From Lathyrus oleraceus (lineage: Eukaryota > Streptophyta > Magnoliopsida > Fabales > Fabaceae), in assembly GCF_024323335.1 (NCBI RefSeq), contig NC_066579.1:52906771-52970770 (forward strand): a stretch of 64,000 nt of DNA, given 5' to 3'. Position numbers and translations under genes: made by a program. Below, piece by piece: positions 44,282 to 55,010 of the stretch. The notes under the pieces are model-generated. The model saw nothing but the letters and a program-made list of their open reading frames with translations, did not search any database and was not told the DNA's origin. How positions within the stretch are numbered: position 1 is the stretch's first letter; each line of letters starts with the position of its first letter.

Positions 44282-47200
44282 GATGAGTGCCTTGCCTCCG
44301 CAGATAGAAGATGGTTTCTTGACAGCGGCTGCTCGAGGCACATGACCGGTGACATATCGCTTTTCATAGACTTCAAGGCAAAGAAGAAGGGATATGTTAC
44401 TTATGGAGACAATAACAAAGGAGCTATACTCGGCAAAGGTAGTGTAGGTAATCCCTCCACCACTACTATCTCAAATGTCCATCTAGTAGAGGGACTTAAA
44501 CACAATTTGTTAAGTATAAGTCAACTATGCGACATGGGCTATAAAGTTTCGTTTACAAAAACTTGCTGCATAATTGAACATACTGAACAAAACATTGTGT
44601 TTAAGGGTGTAAGAGTAAACAATATCTATATGCTTGACCTGTTTGATGTACCTCTAACAAGTACTAAATGTCTAGTCACCTTGAATGATGATTCTTGGCT
44701 TTGGCATAGACGTTTAGCGCATGTTAACTTCGATTTGCTAAATAAGGTTGTATCTAAGGATCTAGTAGTCGGTCTACCAAAAATAAAATTTTCAAAAGAC
44801 CACCTATGTGACGCGTGCCAAATGGGAAAGCAAACAAGGGTGTCTTTTAAATCTAAAAATGTAATTTCAACTTCACGACCCCTTGGGCTTCTCCATATGG
44901 ACCTCTTTGGACCTTCTAGGACAAAGAGCCTAGGTGGAAATTACTATGGCTTTGTAATAGTTGATGACTACTCTAGATTCACTTGGACTATATTCCTTCA
45001 TAGCAAAGATGAAACTTTTTCTGCCTTTAAAAATTTTGCAAATCTGTCCCAAAACAAAATGAATTCTAAAATAGTTACAATTCGTAGCGATCATGGTGGT
45101 GAGTTTCAAAATTATCACTTTGAGAAGTTTTGTGACAAGTATGGCATTGAGCATAACTTTTCAGCCCCTCGCACTCCACAACAAAATGGCGTTGTGGAGC
45201 GTAAAATCGTGTTTTAGAGGAGTTGGCAAGAACAATGCTTAATGAGGGTGGATTGCCAAAATACTTTTGGGCTGATGCTGTCAGCACAGCCTGTTATGTT
45301 CTAAACAGAATCTTGATTCGCCCTATTTTAAATAAAACTCCTTATGAACTTTTGAAAGGTAGAAAACCAAACTTGTCACATCTTCACGTATTCGGTTGTA
45401 AATGTTTTGTTTTGAATAACGGTAAGGAAAACATTGGGAAGTTTGATGCAAAAGCGGATGAAGGTATCTTTCTCGGCTACTCACTGTCAAGTAAAGCATA
45501 TAGAGTGTATAATAAGCGTTTACTTACTGTTGAAGAATCTGTTCATGTTTCTTTTGATGAGTCTTATCCGAAAAATGTCGGAAAAGGTATTTCTTTTGAT
45601 GACGCAGGTGTATCTACAGAAGACATACTCAAGGAAGCTGTTGAGGAAACTGATCAGTCCAAAACAGCTGCCCATGAGAAGGAGGAAGATACCAGTCATG
45701 AAGAAATTGAGGAAGAAAAGACAGCTGAAGTGAATGATATTCCAACAGCTTGGAGATCCTCAAAAGACCATCCCATTGACAACATCTTGGGAGACATTTC
45801 AAAGGGAGTAATGACTCGTTCTAAGATAAGTAATTTTTGTTCTCACTTCGCATTTGTTTCACAAGTAGAACCTAAGAATGCCAAAGAGGCCTTGATTGAT
45901 GAATTTTGGCTAATGGCCATGCAAGAAGAGCTTAATCAATTTAAAAGAAATGACGTTTGGGAACTTGTCCCTCGTCCGTGAGATCATCATATCATAGGCA
46001 CTAAGTGGGTTTTTAGAAACAAGCTTGATGAAAACGGAGTGATTACTAGAAACAAGGCACGTTTAGTAGCACAAGGGTATAACCAAGAGGAGGGCATAGA
46101 CTATGAGGAAACTTATGCTCCAGTTGCTCGCCTTGAAGCTATACGTCTTTTGCTTGCCTATGCGTGTTCTAAGGATTTTAAGCTTTACCAAATGGACGTA
46201 AAGAGTGCCTTTCTTAATGGTGTCATAAATGAAGAAGTATATGTTTCACAACCTCCTGGTTTTGAAAATGCTGAAAATCCAGATCATGTCTACAAATTAA
46301 AACGAGCTTTGTATGGTCTTAAACAAGCCCCTCGGGTTTGGTATGAAAGGCTTAGCAAATTCCTAATTGATCATGGATATTCAAGAGGTAAAGTGGACAA
46401 TACTCTCTTTATTAAACACAAAGGGAAGCACATTCTTTTAGTTCAAGTTTATGTCGACGATATCATATTTGGTTCAACTAACATACACTTGGTCGAAGAA
46501 TTTTCTAAGGTCATGCAGGGTGAATTTGAGATGAGTCTAATGGGGGAGCTGAACTACTTCTTAGGACTGCAAATAAAGCAACTTGATGAAGGTACAGCAG
46601 TATGTCAAACAAAATACTGCAGAGAACTACTCAAGCGCTTTGGAATGAATGACTCAAAATCAATCGACACCCCAATGCCTACCAACGGAAATCTAGATAA
46701 GGATGAGCACGGTAAGTGTGTAGATGTCAAAAGGTTCAGAGGTATGATTGGATCTCTCTTGTATCTTTCTGCTTCTAGACCTGACATCATGTTTAGTGTT
46801 TGTATGTGTGCACGCTATCAATCAAATCCTAAGGAATCGCACCTAAAAGCGGTGAAGCGCATATTTAGATATCTTCACGGAACACCTAAATATGGGCTTT
46901 GGTATTCCAAAGGAAGTGATTGTAGCTTAGTAGGGTACTCCGATTCTGATTTTGCTGGCTGCAAATCAGATAGGAAAAGCACAAGTGGTACATGTCACCT
47001 GTTTTCAAACTCCTTGGTCAGTTGGCATAGCAAAAAGCAAGTTTCTGTGGCTTTGTCAACTGCAGAGGCAGAATACGTTGCAGCCGGTAGTTGTTGCCCT
47101 CAGATTTTATGGCTGAAGCAGCAACTACAAGACTTCAACATACAACTCAAACGTATTCCTATCAAATGTGACAACACTAGTGCCATAAACCTTACTAAAA

Positions 47201-47406
47201 ACCCTGTTTTACACTCACGCACTAAACACATAGAGATTAGACATCATTTCCTTCGTGATCATGTTGAAAAAGAAGACGTTGTCTTTGAGCACGTTGATTC
47301 CAAAAATCAGCTTGCTGATATTTTCACTAAACTGTTGGCAACGGAACCTTTCTTCAACATTCGTCGCGAATTAGGGATCTTAGATCTTTCTCAATTGATG
47401 TCATAA
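44282..47406 (+). pseudogene. Element G: pol, nearly intact with frameshift and stop
   Basis: Pol opens after TAG 44279-44281, in a different frame from gag. Domains are protease WFLDSGCSRHMT (44312), the integrase zinc region WHRRLAHVN...CDACQMGK, catalytic Asp in HMDLFGP and RSDHGGEF and Glu in NGVVER, RT with [28 protein letters not shown] and YVDD at 46450, and RNase H with [19 protein letters not shown] and [18 protein letters not shown]. Two lesions are present: loss of one A in the run at about 45202-45206, shifting frame right after the catalytic Glu, and an in-frame TGA at 45979-45981 between integrase and RT. Otherwise conservation is high. The element probably cannot move on its own. 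Confidence 0.92.
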
Positions 47407-48070
47407 GCATGTTACCTCTTAATTATATTATGCCTCACCATTGTTGATAAGAGCTGTTTTAGATGTCAATTATCCATCACAAGAATTCTCCAACAGAGGT
47501 AATATCAATCCTTTCTACAAGTTTCTTATTACTAAGTGATTGTGTATGTTAGAACAAATGTTCTTACTCTAGTTGATATAAAATTTGATTGCATATATTC
47601 CTTGTCTATATTGTGTGCACATTAACAATCTGACTTCTAAATCTCTCTTGAGCATAATCATCATGACATAGTGCATAATGCATATCCATACTGCATCAAA
47701 AGTCATCAAAATCTGCTTTGGCATCAGTATGCATCGACACAAAACATGTATGCATCGATACATATATTCAGAATTTCAACTTTTTTCAAAAATGGTTCAG
47801 GATGCATCGATGCATCCATCGCACGTATCGATACACAGGCCAAATGTGAATAATAGGCATCGATGCATGACCATTTGCATCGACACATACTGATGCTATT
47901 TGAATTAAATGCATTTTTTTCTCTCTCTTGCATCGACACATCAGCCAATCCTATCACTCCCTATCTCAAGACTTCATATCATCTGTTCTCAAAAAAACCC
48001 CAAAACCAGTGGCTAACCCTAATCTTTCTCATCTTCACTCTCTCTCTAAAACCCTTAATCTCACATCACC
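47407..48070 (+). promoter_or_regulatory. Element G: pol-to-third-ORF spacer with U3-like motif cluster
   Basis: This is non-coding. Between 47724 and 47945 there are about seven GCATCGAT/GCATCGAC motifs of the same type as in U3. From about 47960 to 48070 the sequence is pyrimidine-rich (CTTTCTCATCTTCACTCTCT, ACCCTTAATC) and looks like a plant mRNA leader leading into ATG 48071. This suggests that a separate transcript is made for the third ORF. Confidence 0.5.
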
Positions 48071-49594
48071 ATGCCTCCACGCACTATTCCAGCCAGAGCA
48101 AAAGGAAAAGGAAAGGGAAAAGAAACAGCCGGTACTTCTCATCAACCACCAGATGTTCCTTCAAATGCCTTAGACCTACTTCATCCTGCTATTGCTGCTG
48201 AATTTGAGGAATCCTTCAAGACCAGGTTAGTCATGAAACCCCATATCTTTGATAAAACAGATGCTATTCACCTGCACCTAAATGAAGTGGTTGAACTCCT
48301 ACATGCACAAAGACTTGGGTCATTTCTGTCCACAAAAGATGACTATCATGAGGACTTCATCCGGGCCTTTTATGCCGGCTTACAAACTGGTAGAGGCTAT
48401 ATGTTCCGGTGTTCAATCGGTGTCAGAACATATACCTTTGAAGCCTCTGATTGGGAAACGGTATTTCAAATGCCGCTTCCGTCGATGGCTGTCAAGTCCT
48501 GGCATGACCTGCATTTTGATCCTGAATTTGACATGAAGGACTTTACTCCATCTATCCTAAAGATAGACAGACCGTTGAGTGATGATGAACACGTCACGTC
48601 TGGTATGATCAAGCAAACTCCGCGTATTCTTCATTGGATTATTACACACATACTGCGTCCAACAAACAGTGGACATTCCCGGTTGGACAGGCCCAGCATA
48701 CATCTTCTCTACATTCTGCAAAATAAGATTCTCTTAAATTGGGCTAACTACTTTGTAAAACGTCTATTTTTCGTACGAGACAGCTCCAAGAATGTGGCTC
48801 TAGGTTATGCTTCTCAAAAAATGAAAATTCTTAAGTTTTGGAAAGTTGTTATACCTATTGTTCCTCTCCTATCTCCATCTGCTGCTCAAGAGTTTGACTC
48901 TGCCACTCTATCGCATATGGGATATCGGTGGGACAAGGACCGCAAATGTTTCTATTTCTTCAAAAGAAAATCCAAAACCAGAATTTACAACTTTGACGTG
49001 CCTTCGGAACGCATCCATGTTGCTGAAGATCAGCCTGATGAAGAAATGCAGGATGCGGCTGAAACAGATGTACCTCAAGCTGAGGCCAATGCTGGTTGGG
49101 GAGATTGGGTGCCACAAAGGTGGTCTCCAACCAACTACGTACCTGAACCTACAGCCCCTCCGTTCTCAGGTGGTACTTCATCCTCAACACAGACCGCGGA
49201 CATCACTCATATGCTGCAACAGATGGAAATTATCAACAAAGAACGCCATGAAGAAGCACGGTACTGGCATGTTCAACAATCTGAATGGCACAACGAGCAT
49301 CGTGACTGGCATGATGAGCATACACGGATGTATCAGAATCAACACGCTTGGCACCAAGACTTGGTTAAATGGCATCAGGTTTTCTACAACGAAATGTCCG
49401 GCTTTATGGACGACTGCCGTGAAAATCCCGGTATTATGGACAGCTTTAGAAGCATTGAAGTTCAGAACCGATTTAGGCAATACTCCTTCATGGGCCAAAA
49501 TCCAGACACAATGCCTCCTCCTCCGCCTCCGCCAAGCTACAGAGATCCTAACAGACATGATGAGGAGTCCTGTGGTGGCCACAATCCAAATTAA
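48071..49594 (+). CDS. Element G: third ORF, 507 aa, transposon-associated protein
   Basis: An intact frame from ATG 48071 (MPPRTIPARAKGKGKGKETA; basic, Gly/Lys-rich start). The middle (about 60-310) resembles the plant transposon-protein domain found in retroelement third ORFs (for example DYHEDFIRAFYAGLQTGRGY, YTFEASDWETVFQMPL, RPSIHLLYILQNKILLNWAN). Residues 399-436 form a heptad series with Trp-His at 399, 406, 413, 427 and 434. Near 480 is a run of prolines. It has no clear signal peptide or membrane segment, so an envelope role is unsupported. It occupies the envelope-like position of Sireviruses. Function unknown. Confidence 0.88.
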   Translation: MPPRTIPARAKGKGKGKETAGTSHQPPDVPSNALDLLHPAIAAEFEESFKTRLVMKPHIFDKTDAIHLHLNEVVELLHAQRLGSFLSTKDDYHEDFIRAFYAGLQTGRGYMFRCSIGVRTYTFEASDWETVFQMPLPSMAVKSWHDLHFDPEFDMKDFTPSILKIDRPLSDDEHVTSGMIKQTPRILHWIITHILRPTNSGHSRLDRPSIHLLYILQNKILLNWANYFVKRLFFVRDSSKNVALGYASQKMKILKFWKVVIPIVPLLSPSAAQEFDSATLSHMGYRWDKDRKCFYFFKRKSKTRIYNFDVPSERIHVAEDQPDEEMQDAAETDVPQAEANAGWGDWVPQRWSPTNYVPEPTAPPFSGGTSSSTQTADITHMLQQMEIINKERHEEARYWHVQQSEWHNEHRDWHDEHTRMYQNQHAWHQDLVKWHQVFYNEMSGFMDDCRENPGIMDSFRSIEVQNRFRQYSFMGQNPDTMPPPPPPPSYRDPNRHDEESCGGHNPN

Positions 49595-49877
49595 CCCACC
49601 ATCTTTTCATCTCACTGCATTTCATTTCATATTGCTCAAGTTTTATTTTGTTGCAAAATATATGGTTTAGCTTATGTAACTCTTAAACTCGTTCGTATCT
49701 TTAAAATGCTTTTCTATTGCTGTTTATCTCTACTGTTTTTACCCTTATTCGTCATTCTTTGTGAATGATTCTTTACCTTGAAGCTTCCTTCTTTGTGAAT
49801 GATAGCTTTTTAATCAATTTTTTGCCATGACCTGCTTCACCATGATACACCTGTTTCTCTCTCTTTTTGATGTTGAC

Positions 49878-49963
49878 AAAGGGGGAGAAAATGCAGATAT
49901 GCACAAACTCAGGGGGAGTATCACACATCCTGCCAAGAATTTGCCATCATCAAAAAGGGGGAG
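49878..49963 (+). promoter_or_regulatory. Element G: three polypurine tracts
   Basis: AAAGGGGGAGAAAA (49878-49891), AGGGGGAG (49911-49918) and AAAAAGGGGGAG (49952-49963) stand in the last 90 bp before the 3' LTR. The last is the proper primer site. Repeated tracts are a described Sirevirus feature. Confidence 0.85.
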
Positions 49964-49965
49964 TT

Positions 49966-51668
49966 TGTGAGAGAATTCTTTACTTGAATTAATTTTGAAT
50001 GATAGCAAATTGTGTGATCATCATACAAATGTTGGTTGTGCATTTCATCACTTGATACACTTGTGTTTTTATTGTGTTTATATTCCATTCTATTGCTGCA
50101 TAACTTTACATAAAAGACCTACATTGACACATCTCTTATAATAACACATAAAATCCATTTTATGTCAGTATGCATCAACACATAAGCCTTTGCATCGATA
50201 CATACTGCATGTGGTATATCACAAAACTTCTTCTGTTCAGTATGCATCGATGCATACGAGTCATGCATCAATACATGAAAGGCAAAAGGCTCCATGTATC
50301 GATCCATACGATCCCTGCATCGATACATGATCAATTGAAACAGATTGTGTATCAATGCATACGCATTAGGCATCGATACATGACAAATTGAAACAGCCTA
50401 TGTATCAATACATACGCATTAGGCATCGATACATGCTAGTGAAAAAGGAGCATGCATCAATACATGCGAATTGTGCATCGATACATGATTAATTCATTTC
50501 ACCAAATACTCACTTATATTACAGTATGCATCGATGCATACTCTCATGTATCAATGCATAAAGCTGTTTTTGTTCTTTAACAGTTTCTGTGGTTGCATAT
50601 ATAAGACAGGTTATGACAGCAGCAAAAAGGAAGAATTCATTGAGGAAAAACAATTAAACACAAGATCAAAAAGCAGTGTTGGAGCAATTGTTTGAGAGCA
50701 CATAGAAACCTGAAAGAGACTTCATCTTCTTCATCTTCTCAATCACTTCTCTTCAAGAACATTTACACATAACCATTCTTGTTATTTGGATAAAAAGAAG
50801 CATCGAGATAACGTTCAGTGGAACGATCAAGGATCTAGCTGAGTTGAAGATTGAATGGGGTTTCTAGGAAAAACCTACTGGTTTGTCCTTCAAGAACTAG
50901 AGTGTTCTTGAGGGTTTGGGAGTCACGTTTGCAGAACATATTCAGCCGCAGCGTTGCGTTTGGAGATTGGGGGATTTCGCAAGCAGGTCGTGGAACCGGT
51001 GAATTGTTTGCAATTTCGTGCAGGAAAATCTTGATCGTGCTCAGATCAAGTGAAGGTTCATACAAGAAGAGGTTCTTAGAGTTTAGAATTCTGTCTTTGT
51101 ATCATAACCTTGTATCAACGGATTCGGCAATAATTGATAATCAAAGTTCTCAATTTCATTTGAAATTGAGAGGGAGACGTACCCACACGCGAGGACGACG
51201 TGGGGAACTTCCTTACCAAATCTCTGCGTATTGTATTCTTACCTTATTCCTCTTTACGTTTTAAAACTGTTTTAGCAATTCTAGTTAGTGTGTTGTGATT
51301 GTTCCTTTTGCAAGACAGCAATGGCAAGAAAACTTTTAAGCAAATTTCATTGCTGTCTATCATTGATCACACACACACCAACTGTTTGACAAAACGGTTA
51401 GCTAGATTTTATTCATTGGAAATAGACTTTAATGAAAAGTGCATTCAATTAGCTAAAATTCTGGTGTGATTATTTCTGTCATTCTTATTCAAATCCAGCA
51501 TTAAGCTCGTGTGTCCGGTTTTCTAGTAGCGGTTCAGAATAGACGGAAGTCGATTCGGGACTGATTTTTTCCGCCAATTTTAAAAACTCTGATAAAACTT
51601 AAATCCGTTAAAATTCAAAGAGGTGATCTATTCACCCCCCTCTCGATCACTAGCCACACCGTCTAACA
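49966..51668 (+). repeat. Element G: 3' LTR
   Basis: 1703 bp, about 99% identical to the 5' LTR. TATA box at 50598-50604. Followed by the target duplication ACCCA (51669-51673). Confidence 0.97.
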
Positions 51669-52359
51669 ACCCAAACCGTTCAAAATTTAATGGGTTAGGT
51701 CCGTCGTCCAACCCATAACTTTATTATCAAAACTGACCCGAACTGACCCGTTCATTAATGGATTGAATTGGGTTGGGTTGAGTTCGCGGATTGTGTTGCA
51801 AATAAAAAATATATTTTTTATGATTCCTTTTGTCGGTTTTAAAAAAATGTAATACTACTCAATACAATCATACATATTTATAACACTCAAATTCAATGAA
51901 ACACATCATATAATATCTAATAAAATTCATCAACTCGGCATAACACTTTACAATAGTATAAAATTCAACAAGACACATTATTTTTATAAAATACATAAGT
52001 TGAAAATGATACAAAAGAAAATAAGAAACAACATTGAATCTTAGAATCACGTAAACTCATTGGTCTAATAGTATTATTGGTGGAGAATAATTTTTTTTTG
52101 AAAAATTAGGATTATTAGTGAGATATTAATTATATATTTTTATTTTAAATAATAAGAAATTAGTAAAGTCACACAATGGGTTGGATCAACGGGTCTGCGG
52201 GTTGCAAAGCTCAAATCCGATACCCGAACCAAAACTATACGGATTGGGTATATCCGTAAATGAATGAGTTTGGGTAATTTATGGGTTTGGTTGGTTTAGG
52301 TCAGCGTGTTCGTGGATCGACCCGCACCGATGAACACCCCTATGAAAGCCTATAGAATC

Positions 52360-52660
52360 AAAGGTTTCTTTTTCATATTTTGTATGTATCATAGTTTTCT
52401 ATAAAGGGAAGACATTAAACATCCAAAAACTCGTTGAGGTTTTAAACATACATGGTTAAAATTTTGGCCAAGTTGTGAATCCTATAAAAATCTATAATTT
52501 ATCCTAGCTTTATGTCTCACTGGTTGATGATCTTGGTTTCATGATGGGATCTCTTCCTTTTACCTATTCGAGAGTTCTTATCTTCAAAGATAGAGTGAAA
52601 GCAAAGTTATTTTTTTGGAAAACCTCTGTGCATTTAGGAATAATTGAACTCATAAAGAGA
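52360..52660 (+). pseudogene. LINE (L1-type) reverse transcriptase fragment
   Basis: On the plus strand, in shifting frames, the sequence reads like FFIFC, KGKTLNIQKLVEVLNIHG, GQVVNP, then LGFMMGSLPFTY and IFKDRVKAK. This is the order of blocks after the catalytic FADD box of plant non-LTR RTs. It has several stops and is truncated at both ends. The hAT-like element sits at its left edge and may have split it from 40.56-40.69 kb. Confidence 0.6.
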
Positions 52661-53655
52661 AAGTAAAGATTATGCTGACTATTTTTTAGCGTTAGTTTCT
52701 TACACCACGTTCTTTTTTATTGTGCTGACTATTTTTTAAGTTGTTATTCTTGTGTTTATGAGTATTTATGAGTTTTAATTTCCTAGTTTTTTATGGTTGA
52801 TGTTGTTGTTATTGGCTATTTAGTGTTGATTATGTACAAAATCTCTTTAATTTGTGAAAAAAAAGATTATGACTTTGTTGTTATTATTCTTATGATTCTT
52901 CTTATTTTTATTTTTAGGAAGACCAAGTAAGTTTTCAGGAAGATGTATGTATTTTTTATTTTTTTTGCTTTTTAATTAATTTAGGTTGAATTAATTCAAA
53001 TGTTTATAATCTAAACGGTACGACTCCAATCTTCTTTCCTTCAAGATCACCTCTTCCACCTCTCCATTGAAGAAATTAGTTTGAAACAAAATATTTTGAG
53101 GAAGGAAGAAGACAAAGATATAAGAGAGTTCAAAAAAATTTGAATTTTTAGGATTAAAAAAAAAGAAGCATGTTCGACTTAATAGATTGAATGTGAATTT
53201 TAAATATGAATTTATTAATTTAAATATTTTTTATATTTTAAATAGATTTAAACTTGTTTAAGAAAATGATAAATATGTCGTGGAAGATGAATTATAAATA
53301 TCAGAAAATTTAAATTAATATAAATAACTTTTTTAGTTGTCACAAATTGATTATGTATATATATTTAATTAAGACGGTGATGTGGATTATTTGCATGCAA
53401 AGCAGTTAAATCAAGTTGCTGTGGCATGCTGCTATCTCATAAAAAACTGAGAGGATGAAAAAAATCTCATAAAAAATAAATTTGAATGAACAAAACCGTA
53501 TTTAAACTAATAAATTATTAAATAAAAAAGTAAAAATATCTTTTTTCTCATCTATTTCATTCTTTTCACATTCTTTCTCATTCATTTATTTTTTCTTCGC
53601 ATTCTAGCATAATATAAAAGTTCTTTTTTTTTTTGCAATGAATGATACTAAGTTT
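52661..53655. other. AT-rich spacer, nothing recognised
   Basis: About 1 kb of AT-rich sequence with T-rich runs, no ORF with recognisable similarity and no clear repeat or terminal structure. Confidence 0.6.
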
Positions 53656-54128
53656 TGTAAGATATTAGATCAAACTCTAATATGGTCGAAGAGTAGTTTT
53701 TAGGTTCGACAATCCGACATGATCATTAGTATGTCGTTGAAGTCTGTTCACATGTTGTAGTCGAAGCATGCTAGGATAGTTAGCATGTCGAATTGAGTTT
53801 GTTTGTTATGCCCAATTGTTTAAGTTAGTTTATTCTCTAAGTTAACTTGTGTAATGAGTCTGTGTGTAAAAACTCATTAGTTTAGTGTGTTAGTTTTCTT
53901 ATAAATAACATACTAGTCTCTCATCATTGCATAACGCAAATCCTAATTAGGGTGAGAGATGTTATTTTCTATTCGATAACACTTGTAATCTTATTTTAAA
54001 GAGAAAGTAAAGAATATTAGTTTATAACTTGTTGTGTTCTTCTTGCTTCCCTTTTTTCTACCGTTGTGGGTTTCTTGCCGATCAAGAAATCAATTATACT
54101 TTGTTATGCCGATATCATTTTCACAATA
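53656..54128 (+). repeat. Element I: 5' LTR
   Basis: 473 bp; TGTAAGATATTAG...TTCACAATA, with the terminal CA mutated to TA. TATA box TATAAATA at 53900-53907. It is followed by a decayed primer site TGGTACGGTGAG at about 54132. Confidence 0.92.
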
Positions 54129-54153
54129 AATTGGTACGGTGAGTGTGGAGAAG

Positions 54154-55010
54154 ATGTTGTCAATAAAGTATAAGATTGAAAAGTTCACTTGAGTGAACGA
54201 TTTCGGTATGTGTGGCTTGAAGATGAAAACCCTGTTGGTTCAACAAGGTTGTTTAAAAGCGTTTAAGGGAGCCGAAGCCATGGACATTGCGTTAACGGAC
54301 AAAGAAAAAACGACTATGATAGAGAAAGCCCACAACGCCATCTTATTAAGCCTTGGTGATAAGGTTCTTCGATAAGTTTCGAAGGAGACGACGACGTCGG
54401 GGTTATGGGTGAAACTCAAAAGTTTGAATATGACCAAATCGTTGGTAAATCGCCTCTACTTGAAGCAATCTCTATATTCATTCAAAATAAGTGAAGATAA
54501 AATTATGGCTGAGTAGTTGGATATGTTCAACAAGATGGGTCTTGATATTGAATATCGATGTCAAGATCGAGGATGAAGATCATACATTATTGTTGTTGTG
54601 TGTTTTTTCCATATCACATGCTCACTTCAAAGAAACTCTCTTGTATGGAAGAGATTCTATGACCTATGAAGAAGTTCAATCAACCTTGTATTCTAAGGAT
54701 TTGAACGAACGCAAGGAACACGAGTCATCTTCGACTAATAAAGGTTTGTAGGTTAAGGAGAAATTCACAAAGAGAGATGGCAAGTTCGACAGGAAGAAGG
54801 GTAAAAGTCAGTAGAAGTTTTATAGTGGTGATGCATCTGGTATTCGATGTTATCAGTGTAAGAAGGAGGGCCATACAAGAAAAGTGTGTCATGAATGCCT
54901 GAAAGATCATATAGGTAAGGATAATGGCAACACAACCATTGTTCAAGATGATTTCGACTCATCTGATATTCTTGTGGTTTCAAGCGGCGACTCAAGTAAA
55001 GAGTGAATTA
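54154..55010 (+). pseudogene. Element I: gag pseudogene
   Basis: From ATG 54154, with stops from about 54190 on, copia gag blocks are visible: KTLLVQQGC, AHNAILLSLGDKVLR, SLYSFKISEDKIM, a LLYGRDSMTYEEVQSTL segment and a CCHC zinc knuckle CYQCKKEGHTRKVC at 54848-54889. Several frameshifts are present. It is dead. Confidence 0.8.

Larger units (their letters stand above)
40749..51668 (+). mobile_element. Element G: complete Sirevirus-type Ty1/copia retrotransposon
   Basis: A full-length element of 10,920 bp. Both LTRs are present (40749-42443 and 49966-51668) with TGTGAG...TCTAACA ends. A 5-bp target duplication ACCCA lies on each side (40744-40748 and 51669-51673). The order is initiator-Met primer binding site, gag, pol (protease, integrase, RT, RNase H), a third ORF and repeated polypurine tracts. 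The integrase-before-RT order identifies copia. The third ORF, long LTRs and multiple purine tracts fit the Sirevirus (SIRE/Maximus) genus. About 11 base substitutions between the LTRs (0.65%) indicate a recent insertion. Confidence 0.95.
40690..52351. mobile_element. hAT-like non-autonomous transposon, split by element G
   Basis: Terminal sequences are ATGGGTGTATGCGG (from 40698) and, on the opposite strand, ATAGGGGTGTTCATCGG (from 52343): imperfect inverted ends of the AGGGGTG type. They are flanked by an 8-bp duplication with one mismatch, GAAAGCTT (40690-40697) and GAAAGCCT (52344-52351). Eight base pairs is the hAT duplication size. Without element G it is about 720 bp. It has no ORF and carries many subterminal GGGTTNGG / ACCCG motifs. 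Confidence 0.7.

Noticed and set aside
48071..49594. Calling G's third ORF an envelope protein
   Set aside because: No signal peptide, membrane anchor or cleavage site is visible; only its position is envelope-like.
48846..49670. 274-codon ORF overlapping G's third ORF in another frame
   Set aside because: Shadow of the 48071-49594 frame, which has a proper ATG and domain-like composition.
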